Shown one piece after another: positions 44,791 to 54,141 of a DNA stretch of 64,000 bases (its first letter is position 1; each line of letters begins with the position of its first letter). The notes beneath the pieces were generated by a model. It made no database searches. It had not been told where the DNA came from and was given only the letters and a program-made list of their open reading frames with translations. A program made the position numbers and the translations under genes. This DNA comes from Fimenecus sp964540535 (GTDB lineage: Bacteria > Bacillota > Clostridia > Oscillospirales > Acutalibacteraceae), in the NCBI GenBank assembly GCA_964540535.1, contig CAZIMO010000002.1, positions 186,001 through 250,000 of the forward strand. The letters run 5' to 3'.

Positions 44791-44891
44791 AGTGAAATAA
44801 AATAAATCCCACACGCCGCAGGCGTATTTCACAGCGTCAGCTATTTCACACACGAAGTGTATTTCACAAATCCCGTAAGGGATTTATTTCA
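44791..44891. repeat. Array of four small hairpins separated by ATTTCAC
   Basis: Hairpins ACGCC-GCA-GGCGT (44813), AGC-GTCA-GCT (44833), ACAC-GAA-GTGT (44850) and AAATCCC-GTAA-GGGATTT (44868) are separated by three identical ATTTCAC heptamers. A left GTGAAATAAAATAAATCCC and a right GGGATTTATTTCA are roughly complementary, so the whole stretch can fold. No ORF. Confidence 0.75.
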
Positions 44892-44894
44892 TTG

Positions 44895-44922
44895 AAAAAG
44901 CACTTCAAAAGAAGTGCTTTTT
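44895..44922 (-). terminator. Terminator after the tRNA-Arg gene
   Basis: AAAAAGCACTTC and GAAGTGCTTTTT (12 bp, perfect) flank AAAA, directly after the tRNA. Confidence 0.85.
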
Positions 44923-44924
44923 CG

Positions 44925-45001
44925 TGGCGTGCCTGACGGGATTCGAACCTGCGACCTTCAGAGTCGGAGTCTGACGCTCTATCCAGCTGAGCTACAAGCA
45001 C
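44925..45001 (-). tRNA. tRNA-Arg (anticodon CCG)
   Basis: 77 nt with a full cloverleaf. Acceptor GTGCTTG pairs with CAGGCAC (one G-U). The D arm is GCTC/GAGC. The anticodon stem TCAGA/TCTGA carries loop CTCCGAC, so the anticodon is CCG (codon CGG). The T arm has GGTTCGAATCC. CCA is encoded. Confidence 0.95.
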
Positions 45002-45120
45002 ATATATAAATGCCAAACTGCAAATTAAGCCTTTATTTCTTTATTGCAATTCGACATTTTAAATTTTCAAAAACGAGAACCGAATACAATTATGGCGGTT
45101 AATATAAGAGAAATAAAGCC

Positions 45121-46215
45121 TTATACATTGAAACGGAAGAGTACAATATCTCCGTCTTTCATAACATATTCTTTGCCCTCACTGCGTACAAGGCCTTTTT
45201 CCTTTGCCGCCTGCATTGTTCCGCAAGCCATAAGGTCGTCATAATGGATAACCTCGGCGCGGATAAAGCCACGCTCAAAGTCGGTATGTATTTTACCTGC
45301 CGCCTGCGGTGCTTTTGTGCCTTTTTTGATTGTCCAAGCACGAACCTCGGGCTGACCTGCGGTAAGATATGAGATAAGTCCCAAAAGATTATATGATCGC
45401 TGAATAAGCAAATCCAGGCCGCCCTGCTGAATACCCAAATCTGCAAGGAACATTTCTTTTTCTTCTTTATCAAGCTCGGCAATCTGCGCTTCAAGCTCTG
45501 CACAGATTGGAAGTGTTTCTGCACCCTCTGCCTTTGCAAGCTCGCAAACCGCATTATAGCGCGCATTTTCACGAATATCATTGGCAAAGTCCTCTTCGCT
45601 CATATTGCAGGCATAAATTACGGGTTTTGAAGAAAGCAATGCAACGGTTGACATAATTTCACGCTCTTCATCGTCCATTTCAACCGCGCGGGCATTTATA
45701 CCGTTCTCTAATTCGCTGCGAAGTCGGTTTAAGAAATCAACCTCTTTTTGAAGTGATTTATCACCCTTTAAAGCCTTTGTGCTGCGGTCAATTCTTCTGT
45801 CAAGAAGCTCAATATCAGAGAGAATAAGCTCAAGATTTATTGTTTCAATATCTCTTTGCGGATTAATACTGCCCTCGACATGGATAATATCGTCATTTTC
45901 AAAACAGCGAACTACATGAATAATTGCGTCAACCTCACGGATATGGGATAAGAATTTATTGCCTAATCCTTCGCCCTTTGACGCGCCCTTTACAAGACCT
46001 GCAATATCAACAAATTCGATTGTGGCAGGTGTAATTTTTGCAGGATTATACATTTCTGCAAGCTTATCAATTCTGTAATCGGGAACTGCAACAACGCCCA
46101 CATTAGGCTCAATTGTGCAGAACGCATAGTTTGCAGACTGTGCGCCTGCATTAGTTATGGCATTAAAAAGTGTACTTTTACCTACATTGGGAAGTCCGAC
46201 TATACCAAGCTTCAT
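45121..46215 (-). CDS. ychF: Redox-regulated ATPase YchF
   Basis: At 364 residues this is the standard Obg-like ATPase. Seen: GLPNVGKSTLFN (Walker A), DIAGLV, a NxxE-like NMSEED in the G4 position (favouring ATP over GTP), and the C-terminal TGS-like domain ending KDGDIVLFRFNV. YchF binds ribosomes and affects stress responses. Monocistronic; divergent to tcdA. Confidence 0.96.
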   Translation of the reverse strand: MKLGIVGLPNVGKSTLFNAITNAGAQSANYAFCTIEPNVGVVAVPDYRIDKLAEMYNPAKITPATIEFVDIAGLVKGASKGEGLGNKFLSHIREVDAIIHVVRCFENDDIIHVEGSINPQRDIETINLELILSDIELLDRRIDRSTKALKGDKSLQKEVDFLNRLRSELENGINARAVEMDDEEREIMSTVALLSSKPVIYACNMSEEDFANDIRENARYNAVCELAKAEGAETLPICAELEAQIAELDKEEKEMFLADLGIQQGGLDLLIQRSYNLLGLISYLTAGQPEVRAWTIKKGTKAPQAAGKIHTDFERGFIRAEVIHYDDLMACGTMQAAKEKGLVRSEGKEYVMKDGDIVLFRFNV

Positions 46216-46265
46216 TATATCTCTTCCTTAATTTAGTTTTTACTCTAAAAATGAATTATACACTA

Positions 46266-46294
46266 TTGATGAATTTTTTTCAATATGATAAAAT
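46266..46294 (+). promoter_or_regulatory. Promoter of tcdA
   Basis: TTGATG (46266-46271), a 17-bp spacer and TAAAAT (46289-46294). Confidence 0.6.
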
Positions 46295-46331
46295 AAATAA
46301 AAATTACACAATTTGGAATTGCGGTGAAAAA

Positions 46332-47009
46332 ATGCTTGAATTTTCAAGAACCGAAAGACTTATCGGCAAAGAAAGTCTTGACAAGCTTAAAAATGCCAAT
46401 ATAATTATTTTCGGGCTGGGCGGAGTCGGTTCATATATTGCCGAAGCTTTGGCGCGGTGCGGAATAGGCAAAATGACGGTTGTTGATAAAGACACCGTTG
46501 ACATAACGAATATTAACCGTCAGTTATATGCTCTTCACTCAACTGTCGGTAAAAACAAGGCGGAGATTGCCCAAAGCAGAATTACAGATATTAACCCCGA
46601 ATGTGAAGTCACTCCCATTGTCAAAATGTATTTACCCGAAAATTCCGATGAATTTAATCTTTCACAATATGATTATATTGTTGACGCTGTTGACAATGTA
46701 ACGGCAAAAATTGATTTGGCGGTAAAATCGCAGGAATTGGGCGTACCGATGCTTGCATCAATGGGTACGGGCAACAAGCTTGACCCCACGGCATTTAAAA
46801 TAACGGATATTTATAAAACAGACACCTGTCCTCTTTGCAGAGTTATGAGAAAAGAATTAAAAACAAGAGGTGTGAAAAAGCTAAAGGTGCTTTATTCAAC
46901 GGAAATACCGCACAATGACGGCGAACGCACTCCTGCAAGCATTTCATTTGTTCCGAGTGCGGCAGGACTTATAATCGCAGGAGAAGTTATAAAGGATTTA
47001 ATAAAATAA
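46332..47009 (+). CDS. tcdA: tRNA threonylcarbamoyladenosine dehydratase
   Basis: This 225-residue ThiF/E1-like protein has the nucleotide loop GLGGVGS (28-34), DKDTVDITNINRQ, the conserved NDGERTPASISFVPS tail, and a DTCPLC segment. TcdA cyclises t6A to ct6A in ANN-decoding tRNAs. ATG 46332 is preceded by GCGGTG; the longer frame upstream overlaps ychF and its promoter and is not credible. Confidence 0.92.
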   Translation: MLEFSRTERLIGKESLDKLKNANIIIFGLGGVGSYIAEALARCGIGKMTVVDKDTVDITNINRQLYALHSTVGKNKAEIAQSRITDINPECEVTPIVKMYLPENSDEFNLSQYDYIVDAVDNVTAKIDLAVKSQELGVPMLASMGTGNKLDPTAFKITDIYKTDTCPLCRVMRKELKTRGVKKLKVLYSTEIPHNDGERTPASISFVPSAAGLIIAGEVIKDLIK

Positions 47010-47033
47010 GCCAAGCAAAACAAGGTGATACAT

Positions 47034-48401
47034 ATGAAAATAAATCTTAACAACGCTGAAAAATTACAGACTTTAAAGGGTTTTGGCACTTCTGCCTGCT
47101 GGTGGAGCCACTATTGCAAAAATGAAGCTGTTCAAGATGAGATTGCAGAGCTTTTATACGGCGATACAGGGCTTAATCTCAACATTTACCGTTACAACAT
47201 AGGCGGCGGAACAGACGATGGCAATTGCAGAGTCGAAAATCCTTGGCGAAGAACCGAAAGTATGTATGTTTATGACCGCGAAGCTCAAGAGGGTCATTGG
47301 GATTATTCCCTTGACAAAACCGCAAAGGATGTTATGAGAAAATGTCTTGACAAGGGCAATATTGACACTCTTATTGTATTTGCAAATTCGCCCCACTGGT
47401 CGCAGACATCAACAGGTCAGGCGTCGGGCAGTCTTTTATATCACACCTGCAATCTGCCGAAAGCAAATTACAGAAAATTTGCAGATTACTTCTTAACTGC
47501 AACCCAAAGGCTTATTGACGAGGGTTTTCCTGTTAAATATGTAAGTCCCATAAACGAACCTCAATGGAAATGGGGAGGTTCTTATGTCTGGCAGGAGGGC
47601 TGTCACTATGAACCCGAAGAAATGGCAGAGGTTATGCACATTTTTGCGGAAGAAATAATCAAACGCAATATGAATGTTAAGCTTTACGGTCCGGAAAGCG
47701 GAGAGATGATGGGCCTTACCCACGAATATCTTGAATTACTCAAGAAGGATGAGCTGGTAATGAGCGTTATGCCTGTTTTTGCATACCATTCATATCACGC
47801 CGACAATGATCCGCAAATAAGAACACAGTTTAAGAATGAATTGGTGCTTTCCCACCCCGAATTACGCTTTGATATGAGCGAATGGTGCGAGCTTCCCAAC
47901 AAAAGCCACACAAAAGATTTTAAGGGTGCGTTGATTACCGCAAGAATTATAGGTCAGGATTTAATATATGCAGGTGCTGAAAGCTGGACCTCTTGGGTAG
48001 CAGTAAATCAGTATGCAATTCACGATGACGGCAATGATTATTCTGATGCCACCCTCACGGCAACCAACGATTTCGGCGAATGGTATGTTGCCGAGCGGTA
48101 TTACGGCTTTGCGCACTTTTCAAAATACATACCGCTAAATTCAGTTTGTCTTGACAGCGGATTTTTCCCTGATGAGAAAAACGATTTCAATGTTTTCAGC
48201 TTTTTAACTCCAGAAAAGCAAACCGTTACGGTGATTGTGAACGAAGGAGAAAGCAGAGAAATATCGCTTGACGGCAAATTCCGCAATATGAAAATTATAG
48301 AATCCTGCCAGGAATATAAACTTAAAACGATGTATGACGGCGAATATAAAAACAATATAAAAGTAAACAAAAGCAGCATTATAACTGTAATATGTGAATA
48401 A
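47034..48401 (+). CDS. GH30-family glycoside hydrolase
   Basis: This 455-residue protein has a (beta/alpha)8 barrel with the candidate acid/base E175 in SPINEPQW and the candidate nucleophile E283 in DMSEWCE, plus a C-terminal beta-sandwich. The head GFGTSACWWS and NIYRYNIGGG fit GH30 endo-beta-1,6-galactanase-like enzymes. It has no signal peptide, so substrates must enter the cell. ATG 47034 follows AAGGTG. With GH89 and GH51 it points to use of mucin and plant glycans. Confidence 0.87.
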   Translation: MKINLNNAEKLQTLKGFGTSACWWSHYCKNEAVQDEIAELLYGDTGLNLNIYRYNIGGGTDDGNCRVENPWRRTESMYVYDREAQEGHWDYSLDKTAKDVMRKCLDKGNIDTLIVFANSPHWSQTSTGQASGSLLYHTCNLPKANYRKFADYFLTATQRLIDEGFPVKYVSPINEPQWKWGGSYVWQEGCHYEPEEMAEVMHIFAEEIIKRNMNVKLYGPESGEMMGLTHEYLELLKKDELVMSVMPVFAYHSYHADNDPQIRTQFKNELVLSHPELRFDMSEWCELPNKSHTKDFKGALITARIIGQDLIYAGAESWTSWVAVNQYAIHDDGNDYSDATLTATNDFGEWYVAERYYGFAHFSKYIPLNSVCLDSGFFPDEKNDFNVFSFLTPEKQTVTVIVNEGESREISLDGKFRNMKIIESCQEYKLKTMYDGEYKNNIKVNKSSIITVICE

Positions 48402-48419
48402 GATTATCTGCAAAGCAAA

Positions 48420-48453
48420 CGGCGGAAGCATTAAAGCTCCCGCCGCATTTTTT
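48420..48453 (+). terminator. Intrinsic terminator after the GH30 gene
   Basis: CGGCGGAAGC and GCTCCCGCCG (one mismatch) followed by CATTTTTTT; it ends at the stop of the convergent transporter gene. Confidence 0.75.
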
Positions 48454-51400
48454 TATTTCTTCTTATTTTTCTTTTTTCTTACAATCAGCTTATCAAATGC
48501 CGCCAAAAGTCCCGGCAGTATAAAGAGTATAAGCAATATTGCAGAAAGCGAGCCGATTGAAATTGTTTGGCAAATCTGCGCTATTGTGGGGTCAACAGGG
48601 CAAAGTCCGATTACTCCCGTTACAACCACCATAATAAGACCAGATGTGAGAATTGTATGGATTGAACCGTTATATGCCGCAGCAAGCGAGTCTTTAACAT
48701 CCATTGTCCTGCGGTTTTCACGGTAATAATTCGTAAACAGAATTCCGTAGTCAATTGTAGCACCCATAAGAATGCACTGAACAATAATTAACGCGAGGTA
48801 ATAAATGCTGTAACCCATAAGTCCGTTCACAGACATTGTAATATACACACCGCTTTGAACAAGCAAAACAAGTATAAGCGGAACCCATATCGAACGGAAG
48901 CTTATAAGTACAACAATGAAGATTGCGGCAATTGTCAAAAGCGTAATAAACAGCAGTTCTGTATCAAAGCTTCGCTCCATTTCGTAATTCATTGGAGTAT
49001 TGCCTATGAGATAAAAGCGGTTCTCAAGATTATTGTTACACATTTCATTAAGCGTTGTCATAAATGAAGCGGTTTCTTCCGATTCAACGGGTAATGAGGT
49101 TTCAATCATCATAAGCGAATGATTCATACCCAAAAGCTGATTGATACCGTCATCTATTTGGGCTTTCATTTTGACTGTTTCATCTTTCATATCTTCACTT
49201 ATGAATGCGGAAAATTTTGGGTCATTGATCATATTTTCTGAAAGATAGCCGAACATTTCTTCTATTGTCAGCTTCCATTCGGGATTGCTCTGTTTTGTGC
49301 TTGTATAATAGAGATAAAGCATTTCTACTGTATTGCTGTCAAAGCCGTCTGTAATACCTGCAAGAACATTCGGAAGTTCCTGCGCGGTATATGATTTCTC
49401 TGAAGCCACCGCATCAATAACCTTGATTGAGTTTTTAAGCTTTGAAGCCATTTCAGCGTCAAAATAGCCTGCGTAATCTTCATTGGGAAGTACATCGCTG
49501 TCTGCAAAGTGAACAAAGCTCTGAACTGACATTTTCCATTTACTTGTATCGCCGTGTTCGCTGATATAAAGAAGATAAATTTGACGAAGCTGTGAGGTGG
49601 GCATACCCGTAATTTTTGCAAGCTCCTGCGGAGCGAAAGCTGTGCCTTTAACAGTAGCGTCAATTACCTTTTGACCCATTTCGATTTGCGAAAGCTGTTC
49701 TTCACTCATTCTTGATGAGAACATCGCTTTATTATTTGCAACAAAGTTTATAAGCTGATAAATTGACATTTGGTGGGTCGGCTGCACCACCTGCCAAGCA
49801 ATATATTTTGCAATTACATCTTCATAATTTACTGCTTCGGGATTTTTCAAATATTCATAATGATAAGCGTAAAGGAAAAGCATATCATCGGCAGAATAAC
49901 CGAGAACCGAAGCCATATTGTAGCAGTCTCTTTTTGCAAGTACTTTTTCTTTATCTGTAAAGGTTACCAGAGTTGAAAGCTGTGACTTTGCTTTATCGTC
50001 AATCATTGCGGCATACTGAGGATTTTTAGCAACCTCATTTACAACAAAATCTGCAAAAACAGGCAATGTCATTTTGCCTAAATCGGCGCCGTTATTCTTA
50101 CTGTAATAAAGCACAAAAAGCTTTTTTATATCGTCGGCATTCATACCGAAGGTTTCGGCAAGTTCATTTGCAGTTTTAGGCGTTGTAAGCGATTTAGGGT
50201 CAGAAAACGCTTTCATTTCTTCAAGACTTGCTTTCATTTCTTCGCTTATAAAGCCCGAAAATGTAGGATTTGGAATAATTTCATTTGAAATAAAGTCGCA
50301 AAGTTCAGGAAGCGTCATTGTAAGAAGCTCGTCGCCGGAATAATAGCTGTAATAAAGAATGTCAAGAAGCGACGGATCAAGGCTTATTGCAACGCCCATA
50401 TTATCAATCATATCAACCATACCGTTTGCCGTAAATGACTGACCGAGAGTGGTTGAATAGCTCATAACACTTTTAACATTTTCATTTTTTTCAAGTTCTG
50501 CCGCCATATCGGCAATGCGTTCCTCATCGTCATTGCTGTAAAGCATAACAATTGGGTTTGAGGGTGTAAACACTTCGGCAATTGGGTCGTCAGACGAAAT
50601 GGAATAAGCGATTTGTGTGTAGCCCTGCAAAATATATGAGCCTGCAAAAATAACCACAAATAAAATTGCGATAACCTTGCGAAGCTTAAATTCGCCCTTT
50701 GAAATAAGTCCCATCGGAATATGAAGTTCTTTTTTCTCGGTATCTTCAATTAAGCCGTCAAAAATAAGCATAAGCGCAGGCAAAATTGTAAGCACGCAAA
50801 TCATACTGAGCAATACGCCCTTTGCAAGTACAACACCTAAATCCATACCGATTTTAAAGCTCATAAACACAAGCATAATAAGACCTATAACAGTGGTCAT
50901 ACCGCTGCTTGTGATTGAAGAAAACGCATTTCTCAACGCAACCTTCATAGCTTCTTCATTATCGTCAAAATTTTCTTTTTCCTGACGGTAACGGTTGGCG
51001 AGAATGATTGAGTAATCCATTGAAAGAACCAACTGCAAAATTGCAGCAATTGACATTGTAATTTGCGAAACCGAACCGAGAACTAAATTTGAACCCATAT
51101 TTATTACAATTGCCAAACCGATTGTCGCCATAAAGAGTATAGGTTCAAACCAAGATCCGCTCATAACAAACAGAATTATCAGCAAAATTACAATAGCGGC
51201 GCCTATAACTATCAGCGGCAAATCAACATTGCTGGCGCTGTCGTTTACACATTCAAATTCGTATGAAGAAAAATTATCTTCAATGGCTTCTTCAATCGCA
51301 ATCTCTTCGGGCGAACCGTATGTATAAGAGGTTGAAACCGTAAATTTTGTATATCCGTCCTTATTATAATCTTCACTGTTTTCAACATAGGCTACGCTGT

Positions 51401-51680
51401 CAACATTTTGAATGCCTGAAAGCCGGTGACGGATATAATTTATTTCATCTGCACTTAAATCCTTAAACATTACACGGATTGTTGAAGATGTAGTTGTTGA
51501 GAACTCGGTCATCATTATATCAATACCCTGTTTCATAGAAGAATTATCGGGCAGATACTTTGTCATATCCGTATTGACTTCTACTTTCGGTATAAGCGCG
51601 GCGCAAAAGGCACAAATTACAAGCATAAAAGCCAAGACGAAATTATGCTTTTCAACAATAAAATTTGCTATTTTTTTCAA
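48453..51680 (-). CDS. MMPL/RND-superfamily transporter with an extended repeat loop
   Basis: This 1075-residue membrane protein has about 12 helices in two MMPL halves. The N-terminal half carries LVLSMDYSIILANRYRQE and the second half IVQCILMGATIDYGILFTNYYRE, the paired motifs of the family. Its extracytoplasmic loop between the halves is unusually long (about residues 400-860) and is built of about five degenerate units with YY...MT..F..F...NP.FAAFI...M. The substrate is unknown; relatives move lipids or hydrophobic drugs. TTG 51680 is favoured, with GAGGTG six bases upstream; the frame also opens at TTG 51716 without a ribosome binding site. Confidence 0.88.
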   Translation of the reverse strand: MKKIANFIVEKHNFVLAFMLVICAFCAALIPKVEVNTDMTKYLPDNSSMKQGIDIMMTEFSTTTSSTIRVMFKDLSADEINYIRHRLSGIQNVDSVAYVENSEDYNKDGYTKFTVSTSYTYGSPEEIAIEEAIEDNFSSYEFECVNDSASNVDLPLIVIGAAIVILLIILFVMSGSWFEPILFMATIGLAIVINMGSNLVLGSVSQITMSIAAILQLVLSMDYSIILANRYRQEKENFDDNEEAMKVALRNAFSSITSSGMTTVIGLIMLVFMSFKIGMDLGVVLAKGVLLSMICVLTILPALMLIFDGLIEDTEKKELHIPMGLISKGEFKLRKVIAILFVVIFAGSYILQGYTQIAYSISSDDPIAEVFTPSNPIVMLYSNDDEERIADMAAELEKNENVKSVMSYSTTLGQSFTANGMVDMIDNMGVAISLDPSLLDILYYSYYSGDELLTMTLPELCDFISNEIIPNPTFSGFISEEMKASLEEMKAFSDPKSLTTPKTANELAETFGMNADDIKKLFVLYYSKNNGADLGKMTLPVFADFVVNEVAKNPQYAAMIDDKAKSQLSTLVTFTDKEKVLAKRDCYNMASVLGYSADDMLFLYAYHYEYLKNPEAVNYEDVIAKYIAWQVVQPTHQMSIYQLINFVANNKAMFSSRMSEEQLSQIEMGQKVIDATVKGTAFAPQELAKITGMPTSQLRQIYLLYISEHGDTSKWKMSVQSFVHFADSDVLPNEDYAGYFDAEMASKLKNSIKVIDAVASEKSYTAQELPNVLAGITDGFDSNTVEMLYLYYTSTKQSNPEWKLTIEEMFGYLSENMINDPKFSAFISEDMKDETVKMKAQIDDGINQLLGMNHSLMMIETSLPVESEETASFMTTLNEMCNNNLENRFYLIGNTPMNYEMERSFDTELLFITLLTIAAIFIVVLISFRSIWVPLILVLLVQSGVYITMSVNGLMGYSIYYLALIIVQCILMGATIDYGILFTNYYRENRRTMDVKDSLAAAYNGSIHTILTSGLIMVVVTGVIGLCPVDPTIAQICQTISIGSLSAILLILFILPGLLAAFDKLIVRKKKNKKK

Positions 51681-51731
51681 ATATGACACCTCAATCGGCA
51701 AAAAATTTATATTCAAATTATAAAGGCTTAT

Positions 51732-52856
51732 TTATCGCATTTCAAGATACATCTTTTTAATATCACTATAAGAAAGCGGTATAATATTTCTCTCCATAAG
51801 CGGAGTCATACTCATTTCAGTGAGTATTTCGATTTCATCTTCGGTTTTAACACCTATTTCGGTAAGGGTCATAGCCATTCCCATTTTCTGTTTAAGCTCT
51901 GTAATTGCATCTGCCATTTCGTAAGCGTCGGCAAATCCGCAGTCACGTGCAAAATTGTGAAGTCTGCCGTTTTCAGCCTCTGCATTGAAGCGTGTGAAAT
52001 AATCAAGTGTCATAGCGCAGGCTTCGCCGTGAGGAACACTATAAAGATTTGTTAAGGGGAATGAGCAGGCGTGACTGCCGGCTGTACGAGGATTTGAAAA
52101 TGCAACTCCTGCAACAATTGAAGCCTCCGCCATTTTTTCACGGGCTTCAAGATTATTCGGCTCACAGTAAGCCTTGTAAAGCCACTCAAAGACAAGCCGA
52201 GCCGCTCGAACCGAACAAGCCTCACAAATCGGCTGATGAAGAACACTCCAAAAACTTTCTAACGCATGGGCAAGCACATCAAGTCCTGTTGATGCCGTAA
52301 CTCTGGGCGGAACACTCAAAGTCAATTTGGGGTCAACTATTGCAACTTTCGGATACATAAGAGCGTCATTCATTGTGGATTTCACATTTTTCTGCAAATC
52401 GGTAAGCACCGAAATGTTTGTAATTTCACTGCCTGTTCCGCTTGTAGTGGGAACTGCAAGCATATGAATAACCTCATCTGCATTTACAGGTTTACCGCCC
52501 GTGTGATAGCTTTCAATTATATCACTGCCCTTTGCTATTGCGCAAGCCGCCTTACAGCAATCCATAGGCGAACCGCCTCCCAAAGCCACGGCAAAATCCG
52601 CATTGTTCTCACGAAGCACTTTAACGCAGGCATTAACATTTTCTGTTGTAGGGTTTGGTCTTATATCGCTGAAAACCGTTTTAATCACGCCATTGCAGTT
52701 TTCAATTATCTTATCGGCTGTACCGTTATTTTTAAGAGTATTTGAGCATACAAGAACTCCCCTTTTATATCCTAATTCGTTTATAATTTCGGGCAATTCG
52801 TTAATTTTATCTGTTCCGAAACAGATTTTTACCGGCAGGCTGAAATTCCACATCAT
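51732..52856 (-). CDS. Iron-containing alcohol dehydrogenase
   Basis: This 374-residue type III ADH has the nucleotide GGGSPMD motif, PTTSGTGSEIT, and metal ligands in DVLAHALES and VPHGEACA. It reduces aldehydes or oxidises alcohols with NAD(P)H; the substrate is unknown. It overlaps the upstream radical SAM gene by ATGA. Confidence 0.9.
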   Translation of the reverse strand: MMWNFSLPVKICFGTDKINELPEIINELGYKRGVLVCSNTLKNNGTADKIIENCNGVIKTVFSDIRPNPTTENVNACVKVLRENNADFAVALGGGSPMDCCKAACAIAKGSDIIESYHTGGKPVNADEVIHMLAVPTTSGTGSEITNISVLTDLQKNVKSTMNDALMYPKVAIVDPKLTLSVPPRVTASTGLDVLAHALESFWSVLHQPICEACSVRAARLVFEWLYKAYCEPNNLEAREKMAEASIVAGVAFSNPRTAGSHACSFPLTNLYSVPHGEACAMTLDYFTRFNAEAENGRLHNFARDCGFADAYEMADAITELKQKMGMAMTLTEIGVKTEDEIEILTEMSMTPLMERNIIPLSYSDIKKMYLEMR

Positions 52857-53758
52857 TTAAGTTTTCCCCCTTGGATTACATTTCTGCAATTCATTTCTCT
52901 GTTTATTGTATTAAGCACCTTTTTCTTGTCACCGCTCCACTTCGGTTCAACAAGATATTTTTTAGGCGCGTCGCCTGTAATTCGGTGAATAACCACATTT
53001 TCGGGTATTCTTTCAAGACACCCTAACAGTATATCAATATATTCGCTCATTTGCAATGGAATTGCAATTCCTTTTTTGTAGTCCTCATACAAATCCGTAT
53101 CTCTCAAAATATGTAAAAGCTGAAGCTTTACTCCGTCAGTTCCGCATTTGACGGCAAAATCCACGGTATTGAAAATGTCCGCTTCCGTTTCACCCGGCAA
53201 GCCGATTATTATATGAGTGATTACTGTAATTCCGCGTTTTTTCAACTCTTTCACTGCATTTTTATACACATAATTGGGATAACAGCGCCGAATATACTCG
53301 GCGGTTTCTTCGTTAGCGGTTTGAAGTCCCAATTCAACCCAAACAGGCTTAATTCTATTAAGCTTTTCGAGCAAATCAAGTATATCTTCGGGCAGGCAGT
53401 CGGGTCGGGTAGCTATTGAAATTGCAACAATATCGTCACGGTTTATTACTTGCGTAAAAATATTTTCAAGATATTCTGCAAAGGTATATGTATTGGTATA
53501 GCTTTGAAAATACGCAATAAATTTTTCGGCGTTCGTTTTGCTCTGAATTCGCTTTTTGGCATTTTCAAGCTGAACATTTATATCTTCGCCGAATTCTGCA
53601 AAGTGTGATGAACCGTTATGGCAGAAAATACATCCGCGTGTATCCAAAGTACCGTCACGGTTCGGGCAGGTAAGCCCTAAATCCAACGACAGCTTATACA
53701 CCTTTTCGCCGAATGTTTCTTTAAGATATTCATTTAAAGAGTAAAATCTGCCGTTCAT
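52853..53758 (-). CDS. TIGR01212-type (YhcC-like) radical SAM protein
   Basis: This 301-residue protein has an unusual Fe-S motif C31...C43xxC46 (CPNRDGTLDTRGCIFC), followed by a GLPGE segment and a final SAM-domain half. Known in E. coli as YhcC, of unknown substrate. First of two genes coupled to the Fe-ADH. Confidence 0.88.
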   Translation of the reverse strand: MNGRFYSLNEYLKETFGEKVYKLSLDLGLTCPNRDGTLDTRGCIFCHNGSSHFAEFGEDINVQLENAKKRIQSKTNAEKFIAYFQSYTNTYTFAEYLENIFTQVINRDDIVAISIATRPDCLPEDILDLLEKLNRIKPVWVELGLQTANEETAEYIRRCYPNYVYKNAVKELKKRGITVITHIIIGLPGETEADIFNTVDFAVKCGTDGVKLQLLHILRDTDLYEDYKKGIAIPLQMSEYIDILLGCLERIPENVVIHRITGDAPKKYLVEPKWSGDKKKVLNTINREMNCRNVIQGGKLK

Positions 53759-53831
53759 TCAATCACCTTTTAGATTATAATAAAAATATTTGTAAATTGC
53801 AATAACGGTAATATTCTTGCCGTATTTTTCA

Positions 53832-53863
53832 TAAAAAAATCCCGAAGCTTTTGCCTCGGAATT
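53832..53863 (-). terminator. Intrinsic terminator of the small Asn-rich gene
   Basis: On the minus strand an 11-bp stem (two G-U wobbles) closes an AAAA loop and is followed by seven T residues. Confidence 0.8.
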
Positions 53864-53887
53864 TTTATAGGTCTTATTTAACTGTTA

Positions 53888-54028
53888 TTAGTTGGATGGA
53901 TTGTTTTCTGATTTTGATTCGGGACAATCCTTTACATTTGAGAACTGATTGTTAGACTTTTTGTTGTTCTGCTGATTGTTTTTGCTGTTCTGTGGGTTAT
54001 TTTTGCTATTGTTATTCTGATTATTCAT
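53888..54028 (-). CDS. Small Asn/Gln-rich hydrophilic protein (46 residues), SASP-gamma-like
   Basis: This 46-residue protein has 18 Asn, 6 Gln and 7 Lys/Ser-flanked runs (MNNQNNNSKNNPQNSKNN...). It ends DCPESKSENNPSN. GAGGTG sits six bases before the ATG, and a strong terminator follows, so it is a real gene. Composition resembles gamma-type small acid-soluble spore proteins, but no SASP cleavage motif is seen; the assignment is tentative. Confidence 0.65.
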   Translation of the reverse strand: MNNQNNNSKNNPQNSKNNQQNNKKSNNQFSNVKDCPESKSENNPSN

Positions 54029-54141
54029 TATTATCACCTCGCAACAGTATTATTACCCTATTTTAAAAAAATATTCGTCATAGAAACTTATAGAAATATG
54101 TGGTAAAATAAAAGCAATATAATTATTACGGGAGAAAAAAT

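Noticed and set aside
44895..44922. An extra unit of the hairpin array
   Set aside because: It is a plain terminator stem with A/T tails and lacks the ATTTCAC spacer.
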